From a virus, in IMG/VR virus record IMGVR_UViG_3300042895_001344, positions 153,143-217,142 of that record: a DNA stretch of 64,000 nt; one strand, 5' to 3'. The notes beneath the pieces were generated by a model, which was given only the letters and a program-made list of their open reading frames with translations, had not been told where the DNA came from and searched no databases. Each line of letters starts with the position of its first letter. The first letter of the stretch is position 1. Position numbers and translations under genes: made by a program. Shown here piece after piece: positions 9,072 to 17,414 of the stretch.

Positions 9072-9820
9072 TGAGTTTTACAAATACAATCTTCAAAATA
9101 CTTGAAGAACAAAATATTTTAAGGACATCAAAAACTAAACCTATAGTTGATTCAATCAAAAATAGGAATAAGATTTCTTTTTTTTATACTGGTCCAAGAA
9201 AACCTGCAAAAGATAGTGTTAAACCTGGTAAAAGAATTGATGCCGAAGCAGTGGCTTTAGGGTTAAGTAAAAGAGGTAATTTAGTTATTCGTGCATATGT
9301 CCAACCACCTTCAGTATCCAAAAAAGGATTTGATAAAACAGGTTGGAGAACTTTTATGGTTAGTAGAATGAGTGATTTAAGAATTAGCGATGAAAAATTT
9401 GATCAGAAGAGACCCGACTATAAAGAAGGTGATGATAAATCAATGAGTGTTACTTACGTAACAACAGATTGGACAAATAAACCTGAGGTTAAGAAACCAA
9501 GGATTGTTAAACCAAAACCAAGTGTCCCTTCGGCAACTGCAACAACTCAATCAACTCCAAGTGTTGACCCGACAACAACAACTACACCTGAGGAACCAAA
9601 AACAACAGAACTACCACAACCAAAAACTCAAACTAAACCTGAGAAAGTTGTACCAAAACCTGAACCAACAAAAACAGAACCTGAAACAACAGAACCTAAA
9701 ACACAAGAATTACCTCAACCAAAACAAACAGAAAAACCAGTTGCAAATCCTGAAGAGGATGAGGAAAATAAAAATTTACAAGAAAGTATTAAAAATATTA
9801 AGCGTTTAATGTTTTCTTAA
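9071..9820 (+). CDS. WYL-like beta domain with Pro-rich tail
   Basis: A 249-residue protein. The tag-like N-terminus (MSFTNTIFKILEEQNIL, with I-L-E) is followed by a domain at about 24-120 (IKNRNKISFFYTGP, GLSKRGNLVIRAYV, GWRTFMVSRMSDLRIS). That order of elements resembles the WYL fold used as a ligand-sensing module in bacterial regulators. Residues ~145-230 are a low-complexity Pro/Thr/Glu/Lys tail. The C-terminus (ESIKNIKRLMFS) is a short helix. No DNA-binding domain is present, so a classical regulator is unlikely. The WYL call is by eye. Confidence 0.5.
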   Translation: MSFTNTIFKILEEQNILRTSKTKPIVDSIKNRNKISFFYTGPRKPAKDSVKPGKRIDAEAVALGLSKRGNLVIRAYVQPPSVSKKGFDKTGWRTFMVSRMSDLRISDEKFDQKRPDYKEGDDKSMSVTYVTTDWTNKPEVKKPRIVKPKPSVPSATATTQSTPSVDPTTTTTPEEPKTTELPQPKTQTKPEKVVPKPEPTKTEPETTEPKTQELPQPKQTEKPVANPEEDEENKNLQESIKNIKRLMFS

Positions 9821-9842
9821 AATAGTTTATTATAATATAAAA

Positions 9843-9850
9843 TATTTATT
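9843..9850 (+). promoter_or_regulatory. Late-type box variant TATTTATT
   Basis: TATTTATT ending 3 nt before the ATG at 9854. It has one mismatch to the common box. Confidence 0.35.
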
Positions 9851-9853
9851 AAC

Positions 9854-10423
9854 ATGTCACAACAAGGATCAATATCATCTAACGATTTAATGAAAAAGTT
9901 AGTACAAGCAAAAAAAGTAATGAATAAAGTTGATGGTGGAAATTATGAAAGAGGTCATGTTAATAGTGAAATGTTAAGATCTGATCCTTCAGAATTAATG
10001 GAAATGCAAACACCTCAACAACCTAATACAAGACCTGTGGGTGGTAATATGAGTATTGATAAAATACAAAATTCAAAATTACCTGACGCAATTAAAAAAG
10101 CAATGATGGAAAACCCAATTCAACAAATTTCTTTAAATGATACTTTAGATATGGATTTCGTTAAAGGAGCAAAACGTTTAATGGAACAAGAAGGTGTTGC
10201 AACAAGACCGTCGGCACAACCAAAACAAACTATTGTTAATAATAATATTGACATGAACGCAATCGCAGTTCTTATTGAAAATACAGTTCGTAAAGTAATG
10301 GATGAAAAATTAAATCAAATCCTTACAGCATCCACAACATCATCTATTAATGAAAATTTAGTACTGAAGGTGGGAGACTCTATTTTCAAGGGTAAAATTA
10401 CAGGAGTAAATAAAGCCAAGTAA
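9854..10423 (+). CDS. Hypothetical helical virion-like protein
   Basis: A 189-residue, Met/Gln/Asn-rich protein (SNDLMKKLVQAKKVMNKVDGGN at the start). The central region has helical segments (LPDAIKKAMMENPIQQI) and an FVKGAKRLMEQEG element. The C-terminal third (DMNAIAVLIENTVRKVMDEKLNQIL) is a likely oligomerising helix, followed by a short beta tail. It is the last gene before a host-type promoter opens the glycosyltransferase block. No known family is recognised. Confidence 0.55.
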   Translation: MSQQGSISSNDLMKKLVQAKKVMNKVDGGNYERGHVNSEMLRSDPSELMEMQTPQQPNTRPVGGNMSIDKIQNSKLPDAIKKAMMENPIQQISLNDTLDMDFVKGAKRLMEQEGVATRPSAQPKQTIVNNNIDMNAIAVLIENTVRKVMDEKLNQILTASTTSSINENLVLKVGDSIFKGKITGVNKAK

Positions 10424-10455
10424 TTTTGTTTTTCCAATTTTTTTAGTTATATTTT
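10424..10455 (+). promoter_or_regulatory. Bacteroidetes-type promoter (TTTTG-N19-TATATTTT)
   Basis: TTTTG at 10424-10428 and TATATTTT at 10448-10455 with a 19-nt spacer, 20 nt before the ATG at 10476. It likely drives the glycosyltransferase/dUTPase/PhoH/sigma block. Confidence 0.6.
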
Positions 10456-10475
10456 AGACATATAAGTTAATTTAA

Positions 10476-11696
10476 ATGTCAAAAATTAGAATTTTAGCAA
10501 TTCCATCGGATAAGCATGGTGTAGGTAAGTTTAGAATGATGGATCCATTTGTATTCATTTCAGATAAACATTCGGAAGATATTCACGTAGATATTTCGTA
10601 TAATGCGGAAGATAGAGATGATTATTTTTTAAACTACGATATTGTAGTTTTTCATACTTTTATCCATCAAACAAATCACGAACATAACATTAAAAGAATT
10701 AATTGGTTAAAATCCAAAGGTATTATTACTATTATGGATATTGATGACCTATGGTTTGTTGATCAAAGACATCCAATGTATCATGCAATTAAAATGAATA
10801 AAGTTGGTGAGATGAAAATTGACATGTTAAAGACAGTTGATTATGTTAGTACTACCACTCCAATATTTGCAAAAACAATTAAAGATAAATTAAAAGTTAA
10901 TAATGTTGTTGTTTTTCCAAATGCGGTAAATGAAGATGAACCACAGTTTCAAAATAAACCTGTTCAATCAGATAAAGTTAGATTTGGTTGGTTAGGTGGG
11001 TCTTCTCATTTACATGATTTAGAGTTATTGTCTAATGGAATTTCTTCCACATATAATTTATTTAAAGATAAAGTACAATTTGTTTTATGTGGGTTTGATA
11101 CAAGAGGTAGTGTTACTGTGATTGATCAGAGTGGTAAACAACAACAAAGACCTATACAACCAACTGAAACAGTATGGTACAAATATGAAGGATTTTTCAC
11201 AGATGATTTTAAAGTATTAAGTTCTGAATATAAAAATTATTTAGGAACATTTACTCAAGGAGATTACAACGACATAGATGAACCATATAGAAGAAGATGG
11301 ACAAAAGATATTAACAGTTATGCAACAAACTATAACACGTTTGACGTATCATTAGCACCGTTAGTTGATTCGGTATTCAACGCAAATAAATCACAATTAA
11401 AAGTAATTGAAGCGGGATTTTTTAAGAAGGCAATCATTGCAAGTGATGTTGATCCATTTACAATCGATTTAATTTCTGCGGTTGATGAAGGTAAGTTTAA
11501 TGATAAAGGAAACGCATTATTAGTAGGTTCTAAAAAGAACCATAAAGATTGGGCAAAACATATGAAACGTTTAGTTGAAAATCCTAATATGATTGAAGAC
11601 TTAGGTAATCGTTTATATGAAACAGTTAAAGACACATACTCATTAAAGAAAGTATGTAAAGATAGAGTAGAATTTTTTAAATCAATAATAAAATAA
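10476..11696 (+). CDS. GT4-like glycosyltransferase
   Basis: A 406-residue GT-B type protein. The N-terminal half has Rossmann-like strands (IRILAIPSDKHGVGKFRM, ITIMDIDDLWF). The C-terminal half has the donor-binding signature region (VSLAPLVDSVFNANKSQLKVIEAGFFKKAIIASDV), followed by a typical terminal helix region. It probably transfers a sugar from a nucleotide-sugar, to a virion protein, phage DNA or the host surface; the acceptor cannot be read. It is the first gene after a host-type promoter and one of three glycosyltransferases in 6 kb. Confidence 0.75.
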   Translation: MSKIRILAIPSDKHGVGKFRMMDPFVFISDKHSEDIHVDISYNAEDRDDYFLNYDIVVFHTFIHQTNHEHNIKRINWLKSKGIITIMDIDDLWFVDQRHPMYHAIKMNKVGEMKIDMLKTVDYVSTTTPIFAKTIKDKLKVNNVVVFPNAVNEDEPQFQNKPVQSDKVRFGWLGGSSHLHDLELLSNGISSTYNLFKDKVQFVLCGFDTRGSVTVIDQSGKQQQRPIQPTETVWYKYEGFFTDDFKVLSSEYKNYLGTFTQGDYNDIDEPYRRRWTKDINSYATNYNTFDVSLAPLVDSVFNANKSQLKVIEAGFFKKAIIASDVDPFTIDLISAVDEGKFNDKGNALLVGSKKNHKDWAKHMKRLVENPNMIEDLGNRLYETVKDTYSLKKVCKDRVEFFKSIIK

Positions 11697-11702
11697 AACA
11701 AC

Positions 11703-11939
11703 ATGCATTATTTAGTTACAATCGGTTATGAGACCGAACAAATGGACAGAGAAGGAAACCCTCGTGTTAAAAAGTACAAGTACATTATCGAGGCAGAATC
11801 AGTAGAAGAAGCAACCATTGTTGCATCAAAATACAGAGCTGGTGACACACGTTCAAGTGAAAGTATTTCAGTTGCAAAAATGGCAATTGAATGTATCATT
11901 GACAGTAAGAACACACCCGAGTATTACAAAAGTAAATAA
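11703..11939 (+). CDS. Small protein, DUF4494-like by eye
   Basis: A 78-residue protein with the layout: beta strand (YLVTIGYET), linker, YKYIIEAESVEEATIVASKY, then SISVAKMAIECIIDS. The pattern of a processed signal strand followed by E-A-x-S-V-E-E-A resembles DUF4494 small proteins of Bacteroidota. That similarity is weak. It lies 6 nt after the glycosyltransferase gene. Confidence 0.5.
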   Translation: MHYLVTIGYETEQMDREGNPRVKKYKYIIEAESVEEATIVASKYRAGDTRSSESISVAKMAIECIIDSKNTPEYYKSK

Positions 11940-11958
11940 CAATTAAACACCAACTGAT

Positions 11959-12174
11959 ATGGAATTTTATAGTCGTGAGATACAAATTATGCGTCAATCA
12001 CAAAGTAAAATGGCATTGGAATATGTAACATCAGTTGGTGTTTCTGTTACTCTTGAGGAGTTGGTAAGGATTACCGATTTATTTGTGGAGATATGTTTAC
12101 GTCCACAAGATGATAATCTTAAACAAAGAATTAAGGCATTAGATAAATGGTTAGAAGAAAAGAAAAATAAATAA
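11959..12174 (+). CDS. Small helical hypothetical protein
   Basis: A 71-residue all-helical protein (REIQIMRQSQSKMALEYVTSVG, then VTLEELVRITDLFVEIC). It lies between small genes and the dUTPase, with 1 nt between its stop and the next ATG, consistent with an operon. No motif indicates a function. Confidence 0.5.
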   Translation: MEFYSREIQIMRQSQSKMALEYVTSVGVSVTLEELVRITDLFVEICLRPQDDNLKQRIKALDKWLEEKKNK

Positions 12175-12175
12175 A

Positions 12176-12808
12176 ATGGACCAAAAAGAAGCTGAAGAAT
12201 ATTTAAAAAAATTAGAAGATTTTGAAAAAACAATCGGAACCGATAATGAAGATGATTTAGATTTAAATTTTATGTCGGAGTTAAATGAATTGTTGACAAA
12301 ATTACAAGAAGAATTACAACCAATTCAACCTGTTACTGAACAAAATATAATTAACACTCAACCAACGATGACGGGTGGGGGTGTTTTAGTTAAAGTAAAA
12401 AAATTAGATACAAATGCGGTTATTCCTTCATATTCAAAAGTTGGTGATGCTGGTATGGATTTAACAATCACAAAAGAAATTGAAAATACATCATTTAGTG
12501 TATCGTATGGTTTTGGTATTGCAATGGAAATTCCTAAAGGTTATGTTGGGTTAGTATTTCCTCGTTCATCAGTTAGAAATCAAGATTTAATATTATCAAA
12601 TTGTGTTGGTGTTATTGATAGTGGATATAGAGGTGAATTACAAGCAACATTTAAGAAAACTCAAGGTTTGGATTCAATTAAATATAAAGTGGGTGAAAGA
12701 GGTGCACAGATTATCATATTACCTTATCCTACTATATATATGACTGAAGTTCCTGAATTATCAGATACTGAAAGAGGTAGTGGTGGATTTGGATCTACGG
12801 GAAAATAG
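12176..12808 (+). CDS. dut: dUTP diphosphatase (dUTPase)
   Basis: A trimeric all-beta dUTPase that hydrolyses dUTP to dUMP and pyrophosphate, limiting uracil in phage DNA and supplying dTMP synthesis. All five motifs are present: I DAGMDLT (91-97), II PRSSV (129-133), III GVIDSGYRGE (145-154), IV GERGAQIIILP (173-183), V RGSGGFGSTG (200-209). An unusual ~68-residue acidic helical N-terminal extension precedes the enzyme domain and could mediate a partner interaction. The gene is followed by phoH and preceded by small operon genes. Confidence 0.93.
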   Translation: MDQKEAEEYLKKLEDFEKTIGTDNEDDLDLNFMSELNELLTKLQEELQPIQPVTEQNIINTQPTMTGGGVLVKVKKLDTNAVIPSYSKVGDAGMDLTITKEIENTSFSVSYGFGIAMEIPKGYVGLVFPRSSVRNQDLILSNCVGVIDSGYRGELQATFKKTQGLDSIKYKVGERGAQIIILPYPTIYMTEVPELSDTERGSGGFGSTGK

Positions 12809-12811
12809 TGA

Positions 12812-12819
12812 TATTTATA
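12812..12819 (+). promoter_or_regulatory. Late-type box TATTTATA upstream of phoH
   Basis: GTGATATTTATAAAC just after the dut stop and 32 nt before the TTG start of the PhoH-like gene. It could give that gene a second, late promoter. Confidence 0.4.
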
Positions 12820-12851
12820 AACAATAAACGGATCATTTAAAACTATCAACT

Positions 12852-13583
12852 TTGGCGTATAAAACAAAAACCAAGACAACCAACCACCCACCCGTATTAG
12901 TAGAAGAAAAGAAAGTATCACATAAAGATAGGATTAGACAAATCATCAAACGTCCTAAAGAAAAGTTCCTAACCAAAAACCAAGAAACCTATTGGAATAT
13001 TCTTGGAGAAAATCAAATTACATTATGTTTCGGTCCCGCAGGTGTAGGTAAATCCTACATAGCAATGAAACGTGCAGTAGACCTATTATACGACGATTCT
13101 AACAAGTATGAGAAGATTATCATAGTAAGACCCGCAGTTGAAGCTGAGGAGAAATTAGGGTCACTTCCAGGGGGATTAGAAGAGAAATTAGATCCATACA
13201 TATACCCATCATATTATCTATTAAATAAGATTATCGGGAAAGAGGCTCGTGAAGAACTAAAAGATCAAGGTTATATCGAAGTTGCTGCCCTTGCTTACAT
13301 GAGAGGTTGGAACGTAGATAATACTATCCTTGTTTTTGAAGAAGCTCAAAATGCTACACCATCTCAAATTAAGTTATTATTAACTCGTATCGGTTTTAAT
13401 TCTAAATTCTTTATTTCGGGTGATCTTGAACAATCAGACAAATATCGCGACAAAACAAAATCAGGACTTTACGATGCTAAAATGAGATTACAAGATGTTA
13501 AAGGAATTGGTTTATTTGAATTCGGAATGCAAGATATTGTAAGGAACCCTATCATCGGTGAAATATTGAATAGATACGATTAG
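12852..13583 (+). CDS. phoH: PhoH-like P-loop ATPase
   Basis: A 243-residue PhoH family protein common in large phages. Walker A is GPAGVGKS (61-68); Walker B is ILVFEEAQN (about 157-165). Conserved IIIVRPAVEAEEKLGSLPGG and FISGDLEQSDK segments follow. The family is a predicted RNA-associated ATPase; its role in phage infection is unsettled. The start is TTG at 12852: the next upstream in-frame codon of note is a stop at 12825 and no ATG intervenes, so a non-ATG start is needed to include the N-terminal segment. Confidence 0.85.
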   Translation: MAYKTKTKTTNHPPVLVEEKKVSHKDRIRQIIKRPKEKFLTKNQETYWNILGENQITLCFGPAGVGKSYIAMKRAVDLLYDDSNKYEKIIIVRPAVEAEEKLGSLPGGLEEKLDPYIYPSYYLLNKIIGKEAREELKDQGYIEVAALAYMRGWNVDNTILVFEEAQNATPSQIKLLLTRIGFNSKFFISGDLEQSDKYRDKTKSGLYDAKMRLQDVKGIGLFEFGMQDIVRNPIIGEILNRYD

Positions 13584-13620
13584 TATTTACTTATAATTCA
13601 ATTCGTTGTATATTTTTACA

Positions 13621-14307
13621 ATGGAAATATATATTAGTATTGATGGTGTTTTAAGAAATACAATTCAAAAGTTTGATTATCATTATAATGAATCATATTT
13701 CAATAGTGATATTACAATTGAAGATGAAGAAGAAAACACATTTGAATATGCAGTTACTGAACCTATTCAAAATGATAATCTTTTAAATTCTTACAAATTT
13801 CAATCACAAGAAGAGTTTGAAAACTTTTTATTCATTGAATACCCAATTGAAATATTTGGTCATGCTGGATTAAGTTATTCAACTACATTTACCGATTTAC
13901 ATAAAATTTTATTTGATAATCCCGAACATAATTTTACATTAGTTGGGTTGGACGAATTAGGTAAATCTAAACCTGCAACATTATTCTTTTTATCTAAAAA
14001 TGGTTTTCTTGGTAATAATATTAAATTTATTAAAACAAAAGATATTGAAGATAATTGGAAACAATGCGATGTGTGGATCACCGACAATAAAAAGATTATT
14101 GACTTAATTCCTGAGAATAAAACTGGAATCAAATTCAATACCACTTATAATCAATTCTTTACTTATGGTAAAGAAATATCTAAATTAATAGAAATAAACG
14201 AACCATGGTTGAAATCTTTGGAAAAAACTACTACATTGACCTTGACGGAATCACAGAGAAGTGTAGAACAGGAGGAACCATCCCAGACGAAGACGGAACT
14301 GAAGTAA
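13621..14307 (+). CDS. HAD-like protein with degenerate first motif
   Basis: About 228 residues from the ATG at 13621; an upstream TTG in frame lies within an AT-rich promoter-like stretch and is rejected. The N-terminus (IYISIDGVLRN) is in the place of the HAD motif I, hhhDxDG, but the nucleophilic Asp is Ser. Motif II-like FFLSK and motif IV-like DVWITDNKKIIDL regions follow. Loss of the nucleophile suggests a non-catalytic HAD fold, perhaps binding a phosphorylated ligand. The last 103 nt overlap the next gene in another frame. Confidence 0.6.
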   Translation: MEIYISIDGVLRNTIQKFDYHYNESYFNSDITIEDEEENTFEYAVTEPIQNDNLLNSYKFQSQEEFENFLFIEYPIEIFGHAGLSYSTTFTDLHKILFDNPEHNFTLVGLDELGKSKPATLFFLSKNGFLGNNIKFIKTKDIEDNWKQCDVWITDNKKIIDLIPENKTGIKFNTTYNQFFTYGKEISKLIEINEPWLKSLEKTTTLTLTESQRSVEQEEPSQTKTELK

Positions 14308-14489
14308 CCGAAGTAAACATATTCAAATACGAAATTATAAAAATGTGTTTGGATAGAGTTTTAGGTGAAATTGACGAAGTTGACGAAGGGCTTGGAAAAT
14401 TTGCACAAGAAGGAACATCAGTATCTTTCAGAATTGCATTTAACACATTAATAAAAAATCAAATTTTAATAGAAGACGAAGATGAGTAA
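14205..14489 (+). CDS. Small conserved-looking protein in a 103-nt overlap
   Basis: A 94-residue protein (FGKNYYIDLDGITEKCRTGGTI, then INIFKYEIIKMCLDRVLGE and an acidic end). It starts inside the preceding gene in a different frame and overlaps the following gene by 8 nt, so it fits the operon chain. Its composition and even spread of hydrophobic residues look coding. Function is unknown. Alternatively the true start could be further downstream, but no later Met would keep the compact N-terminal domain. Confidence 0.6.
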   Translation: MVEIFGKNYYIDLDGITEKCRTGGTIPDEDGTEVTEVNIFKYEIIKMCLDRVLGEIDEVDEGLGKFAQEGTSVSFRIAFNTLIKNQILIEDEDE

Positions 14490-15537
14490 AGAAAACATAG
14501 AAAAACTTGAATCAGCCTTAGGAAGGTTAGAAACAAAAGAAAACGTTATATATTTTTTAACGTACGATACTAAAAATAATGCGAGAGCAGCGATTAAACA
14601 TATCTATGATATGGCTTTAACGTTAAAAGAAAATGGACACACTCCAAAAATTTTAACAGAAGATAAATCATATATTAGACCTGAATGGTTAGGTGAAAAA
14701 TATGATGATTTAGAACTTGTTTCAATTAAAGAAGACAAAATCAATATTCAAATTGATGATGTGATTGTTGTTCCTGAATATTATTCAAATGTACTACAAC
14801 AATTATCAAATGTAAGATGTACTAAAGTTATGTTGATACAACAAAAAGAATATATTTTTGAAACATTACCAGTTGGTAGTCGTTGGAGTGATTATGGATT
14901 TGATCGTGTAATCGTAACCACCGAGTCAACTAAAAAATATGTACAAGAATTATTTCCAGAATCTTTAGTTCATATTATCCCACCAATTATTGGTGATAAT
15001 TTTAAACCTACTGAAGGTATTGTAAAACCTTACATTGCAATTAGTTGTAGAGATAGAGTTAAACATAGAAAATTCATTTCTGAATTTTATATCAAATATC
15101 CTCATTTACGTTGGATCACATTTAAAGATATGGTTCAAATGACATATGAAGAATTCTCAGAAGGACTAAAAGATTGTATGGTTTCATTATGGGCCGATGA
15201 CGAATCAACATTTGGTACGTTCCCATTAGAATCAATGAAATCGGGTGTTCCGATTATTGGTAAAATACCAAGTACAGAACCTGATTGGTTAAATGAAAAT
15301 GGTATGTGGACTTATGATGAAAATAAATTAGTTGACATTTTAGGGACATTTGTTTTAGCTTGGTTAGATGGTGTTGAATTAACTGATGAAGTTAAACAAA
15401 AAATGAAAGATACTTTATTACCATATGATACTGAAATAACTAAAAATAATATCTTATCAATTTTCAATTCATTTACCAATAAAAGAGTTGAGACTTTATC
15501 GAAGGCATTAGAAAATCTAAAAAAAGAACAAGAATAA
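14482..15537 (+). CDS. GT4/GT-B-like glycosyltransferase
   Basis: A 351-residue GT-B type protein. The N-terminal domain contains VIYFLTYDTKNNARAAIKHI and IQIDDVIVVPEYYSNVL; the C-terminal donor-binding region reads VSLWADDESTFGTFPLESMKSGVPIIGKIPS, the usual site of an EX7E-type acidic motif. The acceptor is unknown. It is the second of three glycosyltransferases and is 1 nt from the third, so they may act in sequence on one glycan. Confidence 0.75.
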   Translation: MSKENIEKLESALGRLETKENVIYFLTYDTKNNARAAIKHIYDMALTLKENGHTPKILTEDKSYIRPEWLGEKYDDLELVSIKEDKINIQIDDVIVVPEYYSNVLQQLSNVRCTKVMLIQQKEYIFETLPVGSRWSDYGFDRVIVTTESTKKYVQELFPESLVHIIPPIIGDNFKPTEGIVKPYIAISCRDRVKHRKFISEFYIKYPHLRWITFKDMVQMTYEEFSEGLKDCMVSLWADDESTFGTFPLESMKSGVPIIGKIPSTEPDWLNENGMWTYDENKLVDILGTFVLAWLDGVELTDEVKQKMKDTLLPYDTEITKNNILSIFNSFTNKRVETLSKALENLKKEQE

Positions 15538-15538
15538 T

Positions 15539-16318
15539 ATGAAAAATATAACAGTAATTTTACCTGTACATAGACTAGATGGCATTTATAAAGAAATGTT
15601 AGATAATTCGATTAAATCAGTTGAACAATTTCATAATGATGTTAACTTATCAATAGTATGTCCACCATCATTAAAAACAGAATTAGTAAATTTATCTGAA
15701 GTTTTAGAAATTGAAGTTATTTCTAACAATGGTAAAACTGATTTTTGTTCTCAAGTAAATTTGGGAATTGAAAAATGTAAAACTGAATGGTTTAGTATTT
15801 TAGAAATTGATGATGAGTATAAATCAATTTGGTTAAAATCAACAAACGAATATGTTAAAACATATACCGATGTTGATGTATTTTTACCTGTAGTTAAGGA
15901 TATTAATGTTGATGGAAATTTTGTAAGTTTTACAAATGAATCAACTTGGGCATATGGGTTTACTGAAAAACAAGGTATATTGGATAATGAAGTTTTATTA
16001 GATTTTCAAAACTATCAAATTAGTGGTGGACTTTATAAAACACAAGTTATTAAAGATAATGGTTCATTAAAAGAAAATATCAAGTTAACATTTGGTTATG
16101 AGTTTTTATTAAGATTAACACATAACAATATTAAGGTTATGACCGTACCAAGAGTAGGATATCAACACTTAAACTTTAGAGAGGATTCGTTATTTTGGTC
16201 ATATAAAAACGATGAAACTAATAAGATTAGTGAAGATGAGGCTAAGTTTTGGTTGGAGACGGCAAAGAAGGAATTTTTCTTTAAAAATAAACGAGATGTA
16301 AATTATGAAATAGCTTAA
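15539..16318 (+). CDS. GT2-like glycosyltransferase
   Basis: A 259-residue GT-A type protein. The N-terminus (NITVILPVHRLDGIY) is the usual nucleotide-sugar strand of GT2 enzymes. Residues near 90-98 (WFSILEIDDEY) hold the acidic metal-binding DxD-like site. A later SGGLYKTQVI and HLNFREDSLF fit the catalytic half. The stop overlaps the start of the sigma gene. It is likely to act with the adjacent GT4-like enzyme; the target is not evident. Confidence 0.7.
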   Translation: MKNITVILPVHRLDGIYKEMLDNSIKSVEQFHNDVNLSIVCPPSLKTELVNLSEVLEIEVISNNGKTDFCSQVNLGIEKCKTEWFSILEIDDEYKSIWLKSTNEYVKTYTDVDVFLPVVKDINVDGNFVSFTNESTWAYGFTEKQGILDNEVLLDFQNYQISGGLYKTQVIKDNGSLKENIKLTFGYEFLLRLTHNNIKVMTVPRVGYQHLNFREDSLFWSYKNDETNKISEDEAKFWLETAKKEFFFKNKRDVNYEIA

Positions 16319-17019
16319 TGCCAAGACCAAGAACCCAAAAAATATATTTTGGGGAGGATCAAGAGAAGGCGGTAGTCAATTACTTAGAAAGTACTGATGA
16401 AGCAGAAAAAAATAAGATATTCAATGAATATTTACGTGAACCCCTAATTATAATGGTCGAATCAATTATTCGACGTTATAAACTTTATAGAAAAGATATG
16501 GAATTTGAAGAGATTCATACAGACACCATGTCCTTTCTTATAACAAAGATCAACAAGTTTGATCATACCAAGAATACCAAAGCATATTCTTATTTTGGTA
16601 CCATCTGTAAAAACTACCTTATGGGTGCAATACAGAAGGATACAAAGGAACAAAACAGACAAGTATCGTATGATGATATATCCTCAGATTTTGAAGATAG
16701 TAAAGACCTTTCATATGTAATTGACGAATTCGTAGTTGATTACGCATCTGTAATTGTAAAACTTACCGTGGATTTAGAAAATTTTGTGGAAAAGGAAAAA
16801 AACCTATCTGATAATGAAAGAAAACTGGGTTATGCATTATTAGAAATTTTTGGAAACTTCGATAAGATATTTCAAGTAGGAGATGGTAATAAATTCAATA
16901 AGAACCTCATTTTACTCTCTTTAAGAGAAATGACCTCATTATCAACAAAAGAGATTAGAGTCTCCCTAAAACGTTACAAGAAATTATATGACGGTATTTT
17001 GGGTGGGTTTTTAGAATAA
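16318..17019 (+). CDS. Late-transcription sigma factor, gp55-like
   Basis: A 233-residue protein with a sigma-70 region 2-like arrangement: ESIIRRYKLYRKDMEFEEIHTDTMSFLITKINKFDHTKNTKAYSYFGTICKNYLMGAIQ. The YSYFGTICKNY segment is where sigma factors carry the -10-recognising helix. The C-terminal part lacks an obvious region 4. That matches T4 gp55, a short sigma that reads the late TATAAATA box with RNA polymerase, gp33 and the sliding clamp. Here the reverse complement of that box precedes many structural genes. The call is by motif and genome context. Confidence 0.7.
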   Translation: MPRPRTQKIYFGEDQEKAVVNYLESTDEAEKNKIFNEYLREPLIIMVESIIRRYKLYRKDMEFEEIHTDTMSFLITKINKFDHTKNTKAYSYFGTICKNYLMGAIQKDTKEQNRQVSYDDISSDFEDSKDLSYVIDEFVVDYASVIVKLTVDLENFVEKEKNLSDNERKLGYALLEIFGNFDKIFQVGDGNKFNKNLILLSLREMTSLSTKEIRVSLKRYKKLYDGILGGFLE

Positions 17020-17022
17020 ATC

Positions 17023-17030
17023 TATTTATT
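17023..17030 (+). promoter_or_regulatory. Late-type box variant TATTTATT
   Basis: TATTTATT ending 3 nt before the ATG at 17034, between the sigma gene and the next structural block. Confidence 0.35.
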
Positions 17031-17033
17031 GAT

Positions 17034-17414
17034 ATGAGAACACAAAGAAACAATATTACATTAGATGTTGATTCGGCGTTAGCCTTAATGCAGGAGATCT
17101 ACAACGATGTCGTTGAGAATAGAAATACCGCATCCACCATTTTGAGAAAAATGATGAGTTTTATGAAGGACGCTGAAGATATGAGTACAATCGGACCTGT
17201 TATTAAAGAACAACAGAAGATCCTTAACGATTGTACCGAGAAGAAAATTTCATTAGTTAAATTACAAAGTGTTTTACTTAAACAAACCACCGGTGGGTCT
17301 GGTGGTGGAGGTGGTTCTATGGGTAAATTGACTTTATCTGACGAAGATCGTGAGATTTTGGATAGATTGGTTAATGATGGAAATGATAATAAATCAACTA
17401 ACTATTCATTATAA
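17034..17414 (+). CDS. Small helical protein with Gly linker
   Basis: A 126-residue protein. Residues 1-88 are helical (LDVDSALALMQEIYNDVVENR, TASTILRKMMSFMKDAED), then a GGSGGGGGS linker, then a short acidic helix (LSDEDREILDRLVNDG). Its place right after a gp55-like gene allows a speculative T4 gp33-like co-activator role, but no sequence signature confirms it. The stop overlaps the next ATG. Confidence 0.55.
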   Translation: MRTQRNNITLDVDSALALMQEIYNDVVENRNTASTILRKMMSFMKDAEDMSTIGPVIKEQQKILNDCTEKKISLVKLQSVLLKQTTGGSGGGGGSMGKLTLSDEDREILDRLVNDGNDNKSTNYSL

